From contig SFGZ01000008.1 of the NCBI GenBank assembly GCA_004557505.1, positions 241,452-305,451 of the forward strand: a stretch of DNA of 64,000 nucleotides, written 5' to 3'. Numbering within the stretch: the stretch's first letter is position 1; each line of letters starts with the position of its first letter. Below are positions 50,540-60,603 of the stretch, piece after piece. This DNA comes from Coriobacteriaceae bacterium (lineage in GTDB: Bacteria; Actinomycetota; Coriobacteriia; Coriobacteriales; Atopobiaceae). The position numbers were made by a program, and so were the translations under genes. Below the pieces are notes generated by a model. It did no database searches. It worked only from the letters and a program-made list of their open reading frames with translations, and was not told where the DNA came from.

Positions 50540-50776
50540 CATCGAACTGCCCTTCCTTACACAGCTTTGCCCGTGCCCCTCATCGAACCACCCTTCCTTA
50601 CACGTGGCTTTGGAGATGGGCCAGGTATCGTGCGGCATATGTTGTATCTATATGACTCATGCATGCCATATGTTGTGGTGTTTTGCGCCGATATACCTGG
50701 ACGACACCGGAAAGCGCGTGTAAGGAGGCGCGGTCCGATGCACGGAGGGCCCCATCTTGTGTAAGGGAGCCGGTTT
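50540..50776. repeat. Nested inverted repeat of four related units (REPIN/BIME-like)
   Basis: Two direct copies of CATCGAAC-N8-CCTTACAC-type units (50540-50562 and 50581-50603) face two inverted copies (50718-50740 and 50759-50776, the last partial). Inside them CCAGGTATCG (50621-50630) pairs with CGATATACCTGG (50689-50700). The core holds CATATGTTGT twice (50636-50645 and 50667-50676). Arms of about 50 bases therefore enclose a 58-base core. The layout resembles paired REP sequences or a miniature inverted-repeat element; no transposase is present. Confidence 0.7.
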
Positions 50777-51019
50777 CCCTGCAAAGCCCGGGGCCTCACC
50801 GGATCGCGATACCTCCCGAAAGCGCCCGCAAGGCACTTCCCGCCCGGTGCGCATTGCCCCTATGCCCCAGCCCTCTCTTCCTTGAAATTACGTAGAAACA
50901 CGCTCTGCCAGCATTGGGAAACAAAGCCACGGTACAGTGGTGTGCGTGCAGAGGCGCCAAGCGGGCCGCAGCCCAGCCGGGCGCCTTCGGGAAAGTTCAG
51001 GGACAGGAGAAGGGGCAGT

Positions 51020-53110
51020 ATGGCCACAGACAAGGTCTCACAGGAATACGGGAGTCTGCTGTTCACCGACACGGACATGCAGGAGCGCCTCCCCAAGCCC
51101 ACCTACAAGAAGCTCATGAGCGTCATCAAGAATGGCGAGCCTCTCGACAGTGACATCGCCAACGAGGTCGCCCACGCCATGAAGGACTGGGCGCTCGAGC
51201 GGGGGGCGACGCACTTCACGCACTGGTTCCAGCCGCTCACGGGCATCACGTCCGAGAAGCACGACAGCTTCATCACCCCGCGCGAGGACGGCACCGTGCT
51301 CATGGCCTTCTCGGGCAAGGAGCTGGTCCAGGGAGAGCCCGACGCCTCGAGCTTCCCCTCCGGCGGCCTGCGCGCCACCTTCGAGGCCCGCGGATACACC
51401 GTGTGGGACCCCACCAGCCCCGCCTTCATCAAAGACGAGGTCCTCTGCATCCCCACGGCGTTCATCTCGTACACCGGCGAGGCGCTCGACAAGAAGACGC
51501 CGCTTTTGCGCGCCGAGGTCGCCCTGGAGAAGCAGGCCAAGCGCGCGCTGGCGCTCTTCGGCCAGAAGCCGCATCGCGTCTACACCACCATCGGCCCCGA
51601 GCAGGAGTACTTCCTGGTGAGGGAGGAGGACTACCAGGCGCGCCCGGACCTCGTCCTCGCCGGCCGCACGCTCTTCGGCTGCGAGCCCGCCAAGGGCCAG
51701 GAGCTGGAGGAGCACTACTTTGGCGCCATCCGCCCAACGGTCAACGAGTTCATGAAGGAGCTTGACGACGAGCTCTGGAAGCTGGGCATCCCGGCCAGGA
51801 CCAAGCACAACGAGGTGGCCCCCTGCCAGCACGAGCTCGCGCCCATCTTCGAGAAGGGCCCGCTCGCCATCGACGACAACCTCCTCACGATGGAGAAGAT
51901 GAAGCTCGTGGCCTCACGCCACGGCCTCACCTGCCTGCAGCACGAGAAGCCCTTCGAGTACGTCAACGGCTCGGGCAAGCACAACAACTGGTCCATCTGC
52001 GCCGATGACAGGAACCTCCTCGAGCCGGGCGACGACCCCCAGGACAACCTGCAGTTCCTCGTGGTCCTCGCCTGCCTCGTGGCCGCCGTGGACTGCCACG
52101 CCGACCTGCTGCGCGCAAGCGTCGCCTCCGCCGGCAACGACCACCGCCTGGGTGCCAACGAGGCGCCCCCGGCGATCATCTCCGTCTTCCTCGGCGACGC
52201 CCTCACGCCCATCGTCGAGTCGCTGGTCAGGAAGGAGCAGCCCGAGGCCCACAGCCGCGAGCTCATGGACACCGGCGTGCCGTCGCTCCCCAACGTGCTG
52301 CGCGACAACACAGACCGCAACCGCACGTCCCCGTTCGCCTTCACGGGCAACAAGTTCGAGTTCCGCATGTGCGGCAGCCAGCAGAACCTCTCGGGTCCCA
52401 ACACCGTGCTCGACCTCGCGGTCGCCGAGCAGTTCGACCGCTTCGTGGCGTACATGGACGGCGTCGGCGAGCAGGACTTCGTTAACGTCGCGATGCGCTT
52501 CGTGCGCCACACCTTCCGCGACCACCACCGCATCCTGTTCGACGGCAACGGCTACTCCGAGGAATGGGAGCAGGAGGCGGCGCGGCGCGGCCTTCCCAAC
52601 CTCAAGACCGCGCCCGACGCCCTCCCCTCCCTGATCGAGCCCGAGAACATCAAGTTCTTCGAGAAGTACGGCGTTCTCAGCGAGGCCGAGGTCCACGCGC
52701 GCTACATCGCCAAGGCCGAGCAGTACGCAAAGCTGCTCAACATCGAGGCCAACACCATGGTCTACATGACGCGCCACATGTACCTGCCGGCGCTGTTTGA
52801 CTACTCCGGCGACATCGCCACGAGCGTCGCCACCAAGGCCGAGATAGGCATCGAGTCCAAGACCGAGAAGGCGCTGGTGCAGAGGCTCACCGACGGCATC
52901 GGCGCCATCTCCGACGCCGTGGACGACCTCGAGGCCAAGGACGCCCAGGCCAAGGGCTTCGACGACCCTCAGGCTGCCGACGACTGCTACCGCGACGTGG
53001 TCATCCCCGCCATGGCCGTCCTGCGCGCCGCCGTCGATGACATGGAGAGGATCTGCGGCCACGACTACTGGCCCGTCCCGAGCTACAACAAGATGCTCTA
53101 CTACGTGTAG
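51020..53110 (+). CDS. glnN: Glutamine synthetase type III
   Basis: This enzyme makes glutamine from glutamate and ammonia with ATP. The length of 696 residues and motifs such as THFTHWFQPLTG, GPEQEYFLV, HNEVAPCQHELAP, NGSGKHNNWSI and GNDHRLGANEAPPAI identify the GSIII class found in anaerobes and cyanobacteria. The ATG at 51020 follows AGGAGAAGGGG. The long leader contains the repeat element. It stands alone and ends in a strong terminator. Confidence 0.96.
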   Translation: MATDKVSQEYGSLLFTDTDMQERLPKPTYKKLMSVIKNGEPLDSDIANEVAHAMKDWALERGATHFTHWFQPLTGITSEKHDSFITPREDGTVLMAFSGKELVQGEPDASSFPSGGLRATFEARGYTVWDPTSPAFIKDEVLCIPTAFISYTGEALDKKTPLLRAEVALEKQAKRALALFGQKPHRVYTTIGPEQEYFLVREEDYQARPDLVLAGRTLFGCEPAKGQELEEHYFGAIRPTVNEFMKELDDELWKLGIPARTKHNEVAPCQHELAPIFEKGPLAIDDNLLTMEKMKLVASRHGLTCLQHEKPFEYVNGSGKHNNWSICADDRNLLEPGDDPQDNLQFLVVLACLVAAVDCHADLLRASVASAGNDHRLGANEAPPAIISVFLGDALTPIVESLVRKEQPEAHSRELMDTGVPSLPNVLRDNTDRNRTSPFAFTGNKFEFRMCGSQQNLSGPNTVLDLAVAEQFDRFVAYMDGVGEQDFVNVAMRFVRHTFRDHHRILFDGNGYSEEWEQEAARRGLPNLKTAPDALPSLIEPENIKFFEKYGVLSEAEVHARYIAKAEQYAKLLNIEANTMVYMTRHMYLPALFDYSGDIATSVATKAEIGIESKTEKALVQRLTDGIGAISDAVDDLEAKDAQAKGFDDPQAADDCYRDVVIPAMAVLRAAVDDMERICGHDYWPVPSYNKMLYYV

Positions 53111-53145
53111 GCGCCCAGCCGCGCGAACGCGGGGAGTCCGTCGAA

Positions 53146-53178
53146 GGGGCCCGTTGCCGGACGGCAGCGGGCCCCTTT
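53146..53178 (+). terminator. Terminator of glnN
   Basis: GGGGCCCG and CGGGCCCC enclose TGCCG-GA-CGGCA, giving a nearly continuous stem of about 13 pairs, 36 bases after the stop and followed by TTT. Confidence 0.75.
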
Positions 53179-53227
53179 CGCGTGCGGGGGAGATGCGGCG
53201 GACGGCGCGCCCGCAGGGGTTCGCGCG

Positions 53228-53770
53228 TTACGCGGGCCTGGCGTCATCGGGCATGCGGACGCCGTCCATGATGCGGACGATGCCGCAAGAGACCAGCGCG
53301 ATGCCGCAGATGGACATGGCGGCATCGGCAAAGAGGCCCGGGGAGATCAGCACGAGCGCGCCCAGCACGACGGCAAGGATGGCACCACCCTTGGCGGCGC
53401 CCGCGCCCGGCAGGCCCAGCGCCCTGAGGACATTCGCGCCGTACAGGGAGTTGAGGCCCGACGCCAGGATGAAGATGCCGAGCAGGACGAAGATCCACGT
53501 CGCGAAGAAGCCGGGGATGTTCACGAGGAGGATGCCAAAGAGCAGCTCGATGACGCCGGCATAGAGGTCGGTGGTCGAGAGGATCACGCTCCAGCGCGTG
53601 AGGGAGCTTGCCAACGAGGCGATGCCCATGACAACCAGCACCCACCCGAGCATGACGATGACCGCGAGCATGGCCGACTGCGGATTGGTAAAGAGAATGA
53701 TGCCCATGGCCGCCAGCGCGGCGCCGGAGACGATGGTCCCCAACTTTGTGCTCGTGAATTTGCCTTCCAT
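53228..53770 (-). CDS. HdeD/DUF308 family membrane protein
   Basis: This is a 180-residue protein with six membrane segments arranged as three hairpins, as in HdeD. Repeats of the type ALAAMGIILFTNPQSAM and LFGILLVNIPGFFATWIFVL are visible. HdeD is linked to acid resistance in E. coli, but the molecular role is unknown. The ATG at 53770 follows GGAGGCATGCC. It is convergent with glnN. Confidence 0.87.
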   Translation of the reverse strand: MEGKFTSTKLGTIVSGAALAAMGIILFTNPQSAMLAVIVMLGWVLVVMGIASLASSLTRWSVILSTTDLYAGVIELLFGILLVNIPGFFATWIFVLLGIFILASGLNSLYGANVLRALGLPGAGAAKGGAILAVVLGALVLISPGLFADAAMSICGIALVSCGIVRIMDGVRMPDDARPA

Positions 53771-53844
53771 GGCATGCCTCCAGACGTGCGGGCCAACCTG
53801 ACATGCTCAGGTCATACCCATCGCAGGCGCCGGGCAACACGATG

Positions 53845-53887
53845 GAGGCGGGTGGGACAGGGGGAAGCCCCTTGTCCCACCCGCCTC
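53845..53887. terminator. 20-bp hairpin downstream of the ABC importer operon
   Basis: GAGGCGGGTGGGACAGGGGG pairs with its complement over a three-base loop, with a single G-T wobble. A second, bulged hairpin (GAGAC-GGGG, from 53905) lies between it and the ATPase stop at 53933. Neither has a U-tract. They probably end the ABC operon transcript. Confidence 0.6.
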
Positions 53888-53932
53888 GGGGGGCACCCGC
53901 CGATGAGACGGGGCTCCCTTGCCCCCTGTCTC

Positions 53933-55009
<1,077 letters not shown>

Positions 55010-55012
55010 GGG

Positions 55013-56734
55013 CTATTCCCCCTCGCTCTGGGCGTTGATCTTTGCGCTGGTGCCAAAGTGCCTGATGAAGACGTTCATGAGCACGACGGCCGCGTAGGTG
55101 ATGATGATGAGGATCGTGGCAAAGGCGCAGGCGATGCCGTAGGCGCCCTTCTCGGCGTACTCGTTGATCTGCACGGTGATCATGAGGGTCTGCGGCGTGA
55201 CCAAGAGGATGACCGCCGAGATTGCCGTGGTGGAGCGCACGAACGCGGTCACGAGGCCCGAGAGGAACGAGTCCTTGATGAGCGGCAGCGTGACGGTCAT
55301 GAAGACCTGGAAGCTGTTGGCGCCCATGTCGTAGGCGGACTCCTCGATGGACTTGTCGATCTGGCGCAGCGCCGAGATGCCCGAGCGGGTGCCGGTGGGC
55401 AGCGATCTCACGACGAACACGATGACGAGGATGGCCGCCGTCCCGTAGAGCCCCTGCATGAAGCCGGTGCGGAAGACGCCGCTCGAGAAGCCGCGGATGA
55501 ACCCCACGCCCAGGACGGTGCCGGGGACGGCCATGGCGAGCATGGAGACGAACTCGATGAAGCCTCGGCCGGGAAAGCGCCGCTTCACCACGAGGTACGC
55601 GATGACCATCGAGAGCAGGGCCGTGAGCGGCGCCGCTATGAGCGAGAGGCCAAACGAGTCGGCGAAGGCCTCAAAGCCGTGGTGCAGGGCGAAGACCTGG
55701 ATGAACCACTTGGGGGTGAGCGAGTAGTCATATCCCCAGGTCTTGAACAGGGCGCCAAACGGGACGCAGACGTACAGCGCCACCACGAAGACGGCGACGG
55801 CACCGCAGAGGACGGCGAGCGGGACGCGCACGGAGTTGTCGGTGATGAGCATGCGGCCACGCGCGGCCTTGCCCGTGAGGGTGGCCGTGCTCTTGCGCTC
55901 GAGCACGTACTTCTGGACGATGAACATGATAAGCGTGATGCCGAGGAGCACGCACGACATGGCCGATGCGCCCTGCTTGTCGTAGGCGCCCGTGATCTGT
56001 AGGTAGATGGACGTGGCGAGCGTGTCGTAGGAGCCACCGATGATCATGGGGTTCGCGAAGTCGGCGATGGACTCCATGAAGGAGACGAGAAACGCATTGC
56101 CCATGCCTGGCAGGACGAGCGGCAGCGTGACGCTGGTGAAGACCTTCCAGCGCGACGCCCCCATGTCGCGGGCGGCCTCCTCGAGCGAAGGGTCGATGTT
56201 TCTCAAAAGTCCCCTGAACATCATGTAGCACACCGGGAAGAACGTGAGCGTCTGGACGAGGGCGATGCCCCAGAAGCCGTAGACGTTGTTGTCGTAGATC
56301 CCCAGAAGCGAGCGCGTGATGAGGCCCGCCTTGCCAAACAGCAGGATCACCGAGAGCGACAGCACGAACGGCGGAGACACCACGGGGAGCATGGAGACGA
56401 GCTTGTAGAGCCCTCCCATGAAGCGCGACTTGAGGTTGACGTACACCTCGACGTAGGCGAAGAGCAGGCCCACGAGGGTTGCCACTATGCCCACACAGAG
56501 CCCCAGGACGAGCGTGTTGCTGATGGCCGTCTCGAAGGATGGCATTGCCAGCACGCGCTGGAACACAGAAAGCGTGGGGCCTGCCTCCCCCACCACGGCA
56601 TCGACGAGCAGGATCGCCAGCGGATACAGTATGAACAGGGTCAAAAACACGATCAGGGCGATGATCGTGGTGACCAGCGTTGGGTCCGCCAGCAGCTTCC
56701 TCTGGTCCAGCCGAGCACTCTGGCCTCGTGCCAT
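55013..56734 (-). CDS. ABC importer permease, fused two-domain (FbpB type)
   Basis: This is a 573-residue inner-membrane protein with two BPD_transp_1 halves in one chain. Each has an EAA loop: EEAARDMGASRWKVFTSVTL in the first half and EESAYDMGANSFQVFMTVTL in the second. About twelve membrane segments are visible. Fusion is usual for ferric-type permeases. It lies between the binding-protein gene and the ATPase gene. Confidence 0.93.
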   Translation of the reverse strand: MARGQSARLDQRKLLADPTLVTTIIALIVFLTLFILYPLAILLVDAVVGEAGPTLSVFQRVLAMPSFETAISNTLVLGLCVGIVATLVGLLFAYVEVYVNLKSRFMGGLYKLVSMLPVVSPPFVLSLSVILLFGKAGLITRSLLGIYDNNVYGFWGIALVQTLTFFPVCYMMFRGLLRNIDPSLEEAARDMGASRWKVFTSVTLPLVLPGMGNAFLVSFMESIADFANPMIIGGSYDTLATSIYLQITGAYDKQGASAMSCVLLGITLIMFIVQKYVLERKSTATLTGKAARGRMLITDNSVRVPLAVLCGAVAVFVVALYVCVPFGALFKTWGYDYSLTPKWFIQVFALHHGFEAFADSFGLSLIAAPLTALLSMVIAYLVVKRRFPGRGFIEFVSMLAMAVPGTVLGVGFIRGFSSGVFRTGFMQGLYGTAAILVIVFVVRSLPTGTRSGISALRQIDKSIEESAYDMGANSFQVFMTVTLPLIKDSFLSGLVTAFVRSTTAISAVILLVTPQTLMITVQINEYAEKGAYGIACAFATILIIITYAAVVLMNVFIRHFGTSAKINAQSEGE

Positions 56735-56803
56735 GGCATCTCTCCTCTCACTTGGCGCACTCCGCCCCGGGGCATGCGGCGCCTCGGGGCGGAGGGCACG
56801 GCG

Positions 56804-57961
56804 CTACTCGGTCTGGAAGCGATTGTCGCCGCCGCCGAGGGCGTTCATGATGTCGGAGACGTACTGCTCGGTGTTCTCCTTGGCGTCCTCGAAGTTGTAG
56901 TCCATGACGTTGTTGGGGTCAAGGCCGTACTTCTCGGCGACGGCCGGCTGCTTGGCGTCGTCGATGACCAGGAACTGGTAGGCGCCAACCTCCTGCGCGC
57001 GCTCGACGCACTGCGGCGAGAGGGCGTACTCGATCCAGAGCTTGGCGGCGTTCTCGTGCTTGCATCCCTTGAAGATGGCCGTCGCGCCAACCTCATAGGA
57101 GGCGCCGGAAGAGGGGATCACGAGGCCGATGTTCTCGTAGCCGTTGTCCACGATCTGGTAGATGGCGTCGTGCAGAAAGCCGAGGCCGATGATGCACTCC
57201 CCGGTGCCCACGTTCTTGGACGGGCCGGAGCCGCTCTTGGTGTAGACCTGCACGTTCTTGTCGAGGTCGACCAGGTACTGGATGCCCTTGTCGTGCCCGT
57301 ACTTCTGGATGACCGTGTTGAGGATGAGCTTGGCGGTACCGGCCGTGTTGTAGTTGGACATCCAGATGAGGTCCTTGTACTTCTCGTCGAGAAGGTCGGG
57401 CCAATCCTGCGGGACGTCGATGCCCTTGCGCTCAAGCTCGTCCTTGTTGTAGAAGAAGCCCAGGATGCCCTTGTAGATTCCGTACCAGTTGCCATTGGCG
57501 TCGCGGAACTTGTCCGAGATGAGGTGGGAGGCGTTCTTGGCCTCGTAGGGCGTGAGGATGCCCTTGGTCACGGCGACGTTGTAGGGATCGGTGGTCCCGC
57601 CAAACCAGACGTCGGCGGAGGGGTTGCCGTTCTCCTCCTCGACCTTGGACTCGACCTCGCCCGTAGAGAGGCGCTGGTAGGAGGTCTCGATCCCAAAGAG
57701 CTCCTGGAAGTGCTGCGTGCATGCGGCAACGTGCTGCTCCTCGCAGGATCCGTAGACCACGAGCTGGCCGTCCTTCTTGGCGGCCTCGATCACGTCATCG
57801 CTCGCGATGCGGGACAGGTCGTCGGAGCCGGAGCTCGAGCTGGTGTCGGTGCCGCTGGAGCTCGAGCCGGAGGCGCCTCCCCCGCCGCAGGCCGCAAGGC
57901 CAAGGCCGGCTGCGGCGACGGCGGTTGTGCCAAGAAACTCCCTACGAGATACGTTCTTCAT
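56804..57961 (-). CDS. ABC importer substrate-binding lipoprotein, iron/AfuA type
   Basis: This is a 385-residue receptor with a twin-arginine lipoprotein signal (VSRREFLGTTAVAAAG, then LAACGGGG), a Ser/Gly/Asp-rich linker, and the SBP_bac_6/8 fold (GQLVVYGSCEEQH, SADVWFGGTTDPY). Homologues bind ferric ion, 2-aminoethylphosphonate or hexose phosphates (AfuA), so the ligand is open. No clear iron-ligand tyrosine pair can be assigned by eye. The ATG at 57961 begins the family N-terminus. Confidence 0.9.
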   Translation of the reverse strand: MKNVSRREFLGTTAVAAAGLGLAACGGGGASGSSSSGTDTSSSSGSDDLSRIASDDVIEAAKKDGQLVVYGSCEEQHVAACTQHFQELFGIETSYQRLSTGEVESKVEEENGNPSADVWFGGTTDPYNVAVTKGILTPYEAKNASHLISDKFRDANGNWYGIYKGILGFFYNKDELERKGIDVPQDWPDLLDEKYKDLIWMSNYNTAGTAKLILNTVIQKYGHDKGIQYLVDLDKNVQVYTKSGSGPSKNVGTGECIIGLGFLHDAIYQIVDNGYENIGLVIPSSGASYEVGATAIFKGCKHENAAKLWIEYALSPQCVERAQEVGAYQFLVIDDAKQPAVAEKYGLDPNNVMDYNFEDAKENTEQYVSDIMNALGGGDNRFQTE

Positions 57962-58385
57962 GGGACACCCCAATCCAACGGGCCCTCCCAAGGCCCGTTA
58001 CGTTGCGCCGCGGCATGCCGCGGCTCTCCCTATGCCCCAGGCCTCATAGCCAGGGTTCTTTTATCAAGCTTTACACTTCTCGATTACTTTGCTTACATAA
58101 TTCGATTACCGGGGGAGAGTGTGCCCCCAAACGGCACATTGGGGGCGTGAGCAGCACTTGGTTGCTCCCGCATGGGAAGGTTGCCCCGGGCGGGCCGCGC
58201 CGGGGGCGCCCCGATTGCCGTCGGGCACCGCGCCGCCAAGGGCCTTGGAGCGCTCGGCGGGCGGGGCGCCAGCCCTGCGCCACTCCCCAAAGCGCCCGAG
58301 TTAGACTATCCTAAAAGCCTGATTTGCATCCACTGCGGGGCCGGCTCGACGTGACTCGCGCATTGCATACCCAAGGAGTGCGAGC
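57962..58385. promoter_or_regulatory. Divergent region of the ABC importer and phospholipase genes
   Basis: This 424-base region has an A+T-rich part near the importer (58055-58110) with the octamer TCGATTAC twice at a 22-base (two-turn) spacing (58080-58087 and 58102-58109). An 8-bp inverted repeat GCCCCCAA/TTGGGGGC follows at 58123-58146. The rest is G+C-rich without recognised genes. The octamers are candidate activator or repressor sites for the importer. Confidence 0.5.
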
Positions 58386-59315
58386 ATGCCTTCTCTGATA
58401 ACGCACCACATCTTTGGCGAGGACGCCGCGCAGCGCCTTCCCGAGGGTCTTATCGACGGCGAGGAGGAGCTTCTCGCCTTCCTTCTGGGCAACGAGGGCC
58501 CGGATCCCTTCTTCGCGCGCTTCCGCACCATCCCGGCGCGCGCGTCTGCGTGCCGCCACCTTGCTCGAGACATGCACGCAAGCCACGTCGCCAAGGCGTT
58601 TGGCGACATCCGCTCCTCCGTGGGGCACCTGCCCGTCGAGGACGAGCGCATTGGCAGGGCGTTCTCGCTGGGCCTGCTCGGCCACTACGTGCTTGACCGC
58701 ACCGCGCATCCGCTGATCTTCGCACAGCAGTTCGCGCTGCTCGAGCAGCCGGGGCTCTCCGATGCCTCGCGCGAGATCCACGCGATGATCGAGAGCGACA
58801 TAGACTCCTGGATCCTGTGGGAGAAGCGCCACGTCACCGTTCTCGAGCACCATCCGGCCTCTGACCTCATGCGCACCACGCGCATCGAGCGTGTGGGCGG
58901 GGTCATCTTCTCGCAGGTGGCGCTTGCCGTCTTTGGCCTCAATGTGGGCCCCGAGGAGTATGGCGGCGCCGTGAGCGACTACCAGTGGCTCTACCGCGTG
59001 ATCGAGCCGGCGGGCTCGGCCAAGACGCGCCTCATTGGCATGGTCGAGCGCCTGGCGCGACCGCATTCCATGGCAGAGTCCTTCTCACACCGCGCGGCCG
59101 AGCCGGACGGGTGCGCCTCGGCCAACCTCGAGCGCCGCGAGTGGGCCAACCCCTTCACCGGCAAGAGGAGCCGCGCGAGCTTTGCCGACCTGTTCGAGGA
59201 GGCGCTCGTGACGTATCCGCGGATGGCGGAGGCGTTCGTCCGCGCCGACAGGGAGCGCTTCGACGCGATGGTCGGCGGCATCAACTACGACGGACGGCCC
59301 GTAGGCGACAGGTAG
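58386..59315 (+). CDS. Zinc-dependent phospholipase C-like protein
   Basis: This 309-residue protein has the zinc-dependent phospholipase C/S1-P1 nuclease layout. His and Asp residues that could bind zinc occur in PSLITHHIFGEDAA, RDMHASHVAKAF and GHYVLDRTAHPLIF. It has no signal peptide, so it is probably cytoplasmic, unlike secreted clostridial enzymes. The ATG follows AAGGAGTG. The substrate is unknown. Confidence 0.8.
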   Translation: MPSLITHHIFGEDAAQRLPEGLIDGEEELLAFLLGNEGPDPFFARFRTIPARASACRHLARDMHASHVAKAFGDIRSSVGHLPVEDERIGRAFSLGLLGHYVLDRTAHPLIFAQQFALLEQPGLSDASREIHAMIESDIDSWILWEKRHVTVLEHHPASDLMRTTRIERVGGVIFSQVALAVFGLNVGPEEYGGAVSDYQWLYRVIEPAGSAKTRLIGMVERLARPHSMAESFSHRAAEPDGCASANLERREWANPFTGKRSRASFADLFEEALVTYPRMAEAFVRADRERFDAMVGGINYDGRPVGDR

Positions 59316-59328
59316 GCGACGAGGCGAC

Positions 59329-59429
59329 GCGGGAGCACGCCCGAACGAGGGTTGGGCGGGCGCGTTCCGACAGCGTTTCCTCCATGCGATCGTGGCGCGG
59401 GAGCACGCCCGAGCGAGGGTCGGCCGGGC
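59329..59429. repeat. 33-base direct repeat, two copies
   Basis: GCGGGAGCACGCCCGA followed by RCGAGGGTYGGSCGGGC occurs at 59329-59361 and 59397-59429, 68 bases apart. The stretch between the phospholipase stop and the GntR start (59316-59589) also holds GTGTGGGCC/GGCCCACAC (59460-59512). These may mark the boundary of the lower-G+C segment that follows. Confidence 0.6.
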
Positions 59430-59519
59430 CGATGCACGCAGGGCTTGCCCCCGCATCGGGTGTGGGCCCCGGTTCGCCACCCATGGGCGGCAGGATGCTC
59501 CCAGGCCCACACAGGGCTC

Positions 59520-59568
59520 TTGACAGCAAAGTGCCTAAAGTGCATGCTGTGTATGTCAAAACATCACA
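59520..59568 (+). promoter_or_regulatory. Promoter and dyad before the GntR gene
   Basis: TTGACA at 59520-59525 is followed 17 bases later by CATGCT, a weak -10. TGTGTATGT (59548-59556) and ACATCACA (59561-59568) form an imperfect dyad like those bound by YtrA-type GntR regulators. Autoregulation is likely. Confidence 0.5.
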
Positions 59569-59589
59569 TTGCGCATTGGAGAGTTGTCG

Positions 59590-59967
59590 ATGAACGTCAC
59601 GATCGCTAACAATTCCACAGTGCCCCTGTACCAACAAATTGAAGATCAGGTCAAGGCGGCCATATTGAAGGAAGAGCTGCGCGCCGGCGATCCCCTGCCA
59701 TCAATTCGCCAGTTTGCCAACGACCTACAGGTGAGCGTGCTCACGATCCGCCGCGTCTACAGCGATCTGGAGGCAGAGGGCTTCGTGGTGAGCCAGGCAG
59801 GGCTTGGGACCTTTGTCGCCGAAAGCAATCTCGACCTGCTGCTGGACGCAAAGCGAAGGGCCGTCGAGAAAAAGATGGTGGATCTCATCAAGGTTGCCAA
59901 ATCCGTGAAGGTCACGAAGAAGGAGCTCCTTGAGATGATGCAGATCCTATATGAGGAGGAAAGGTAA
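59590..59967 (+). CDS. GntR-family regulator, YtrA subfamily
   Basis: This is a 125-residue regulator with a winged helix (VPLYQQIEDQVKAAILKEEL, PSIRQFANDLQVSVLTIRRV) and a short YtrA-type C-terminal helix. YtrA proteins repress adjacent ABC transporter genes. The ATG at 59590 follows TTGGAGAG. The next gene starts immediately after its stop. Base composition is lower in G+C than in flanking genes, suggesting acquisition. Confidence 0.88.
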   Translation: MNVTIANNSTVPLYQQIEDQVKAAILKEELRAGDPLPSIRQFANDLQVSVLTIRRVYSDLEAEGFVVSQAGLGTFVAESNLDLLLDAKRRAVEKKMVDLIKVAKSVKVTKKELLEMMQILYEEER

Positions 59968-60591
59968 ATGGACAGGCTGGGCGTGGTCTTTGATGAGGGG
60001 TATCTCTACGATTCCCTGTCCATGCACGAGATGACGGAGCTCGTCTCCGGTGCGTACATGCACTGGGATCAAGCGACGTATGAGGATCTGATGAAACGAT
60101 TCGATCTTGTGGAGCAGCAGAGGATTGCCGGCCTTTCCAAGGGAATGCGCATGAAATACGCCCTGACGCTGGCGCTTTCGCACCATGCCGAGCTCCTGAT
60201 CATGGATGAGCCCACATCCGGCCTTGACCCGCTGGTGCGCAAAGAGGTCATCGAGATGCTGAGCCAGTTCCTCGGCGATGGCGGCAAAGGCGTCTTCTAT
60301 TCCACCCACATCACGTCCGACTTGGATAAATTTGCCGATGTCCTCGTGTTTATCCATAAGGGGCGCATCGTGTTCGCAAAAGACAAAGACAAGCTCCTTG
60401 ATACGCACTACGTTGTCAAGGGGAACCCCGCAGACCTTACGCCCGAGCTTAGAGACCTCTTTGTAAATTTGCAGGTCAACGACTTTGGCTTCAAGGGGCT
60501 CACCCGCGATGTGAGGCGGGTGAAGGCGGCGATCCCAACCGCTGTTTTTGAACGAGCGAATATCGAATCCATCATGCTTGCCTATGTCTAG
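59968..60591 (+). pseudogene. ABC transporter ATPase lacking Walker A (5' truncated)
   Basis: The 207-residue frame contains the second part of a YtrB-type ATPase: Q-loop region LGVVFDEGYLYDSLS, signature-like GLSKGMRMKYALTLAL, Walker B LLIMDEPTSGLDPL and switch His in YSTHITSDL. The first 75-80 residues with Walker A are absent. The frame begins directly after the GntR stop, so a deletion removed the 5' part and joined the rest to an ATG with AGGAGGAAAG upstream. It cannot bind ATP normally. Confidence 0.8.
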
Positions 60592-60603
60592 GGAGGGAAG
60601 GCG

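Larger units (their letters stand above)
50340..51019. promoter_or_regulatory. 680-base divergent region before glnN and the eda remnant
   Basis: In order it contains an A+T-rich promoter-like part (50380-50440) with the palindrome AGAAAAATTTCT, the four-unit inverted repeat element (50540-50776), and the leader of glutamine synthetase. The frame of glnN is open up to 50882, but the stretch before 51020 has no family resemblance. No other gene was recognised. Confidence 0.5.

Noticed and set aside
50464..50895. Several small overlapping frames around the nested repeat
   Set aside because: They are present on both strands and merely reflect the repeated CCTTACAC units (PYT/LPYT-like peptides).
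50882..51019. An upstream extension of glnN
   Set aside because: The 46 extra residues are basic and unrelated to GSIII; the ATG at 51020 has a clear ribosome site and family start.
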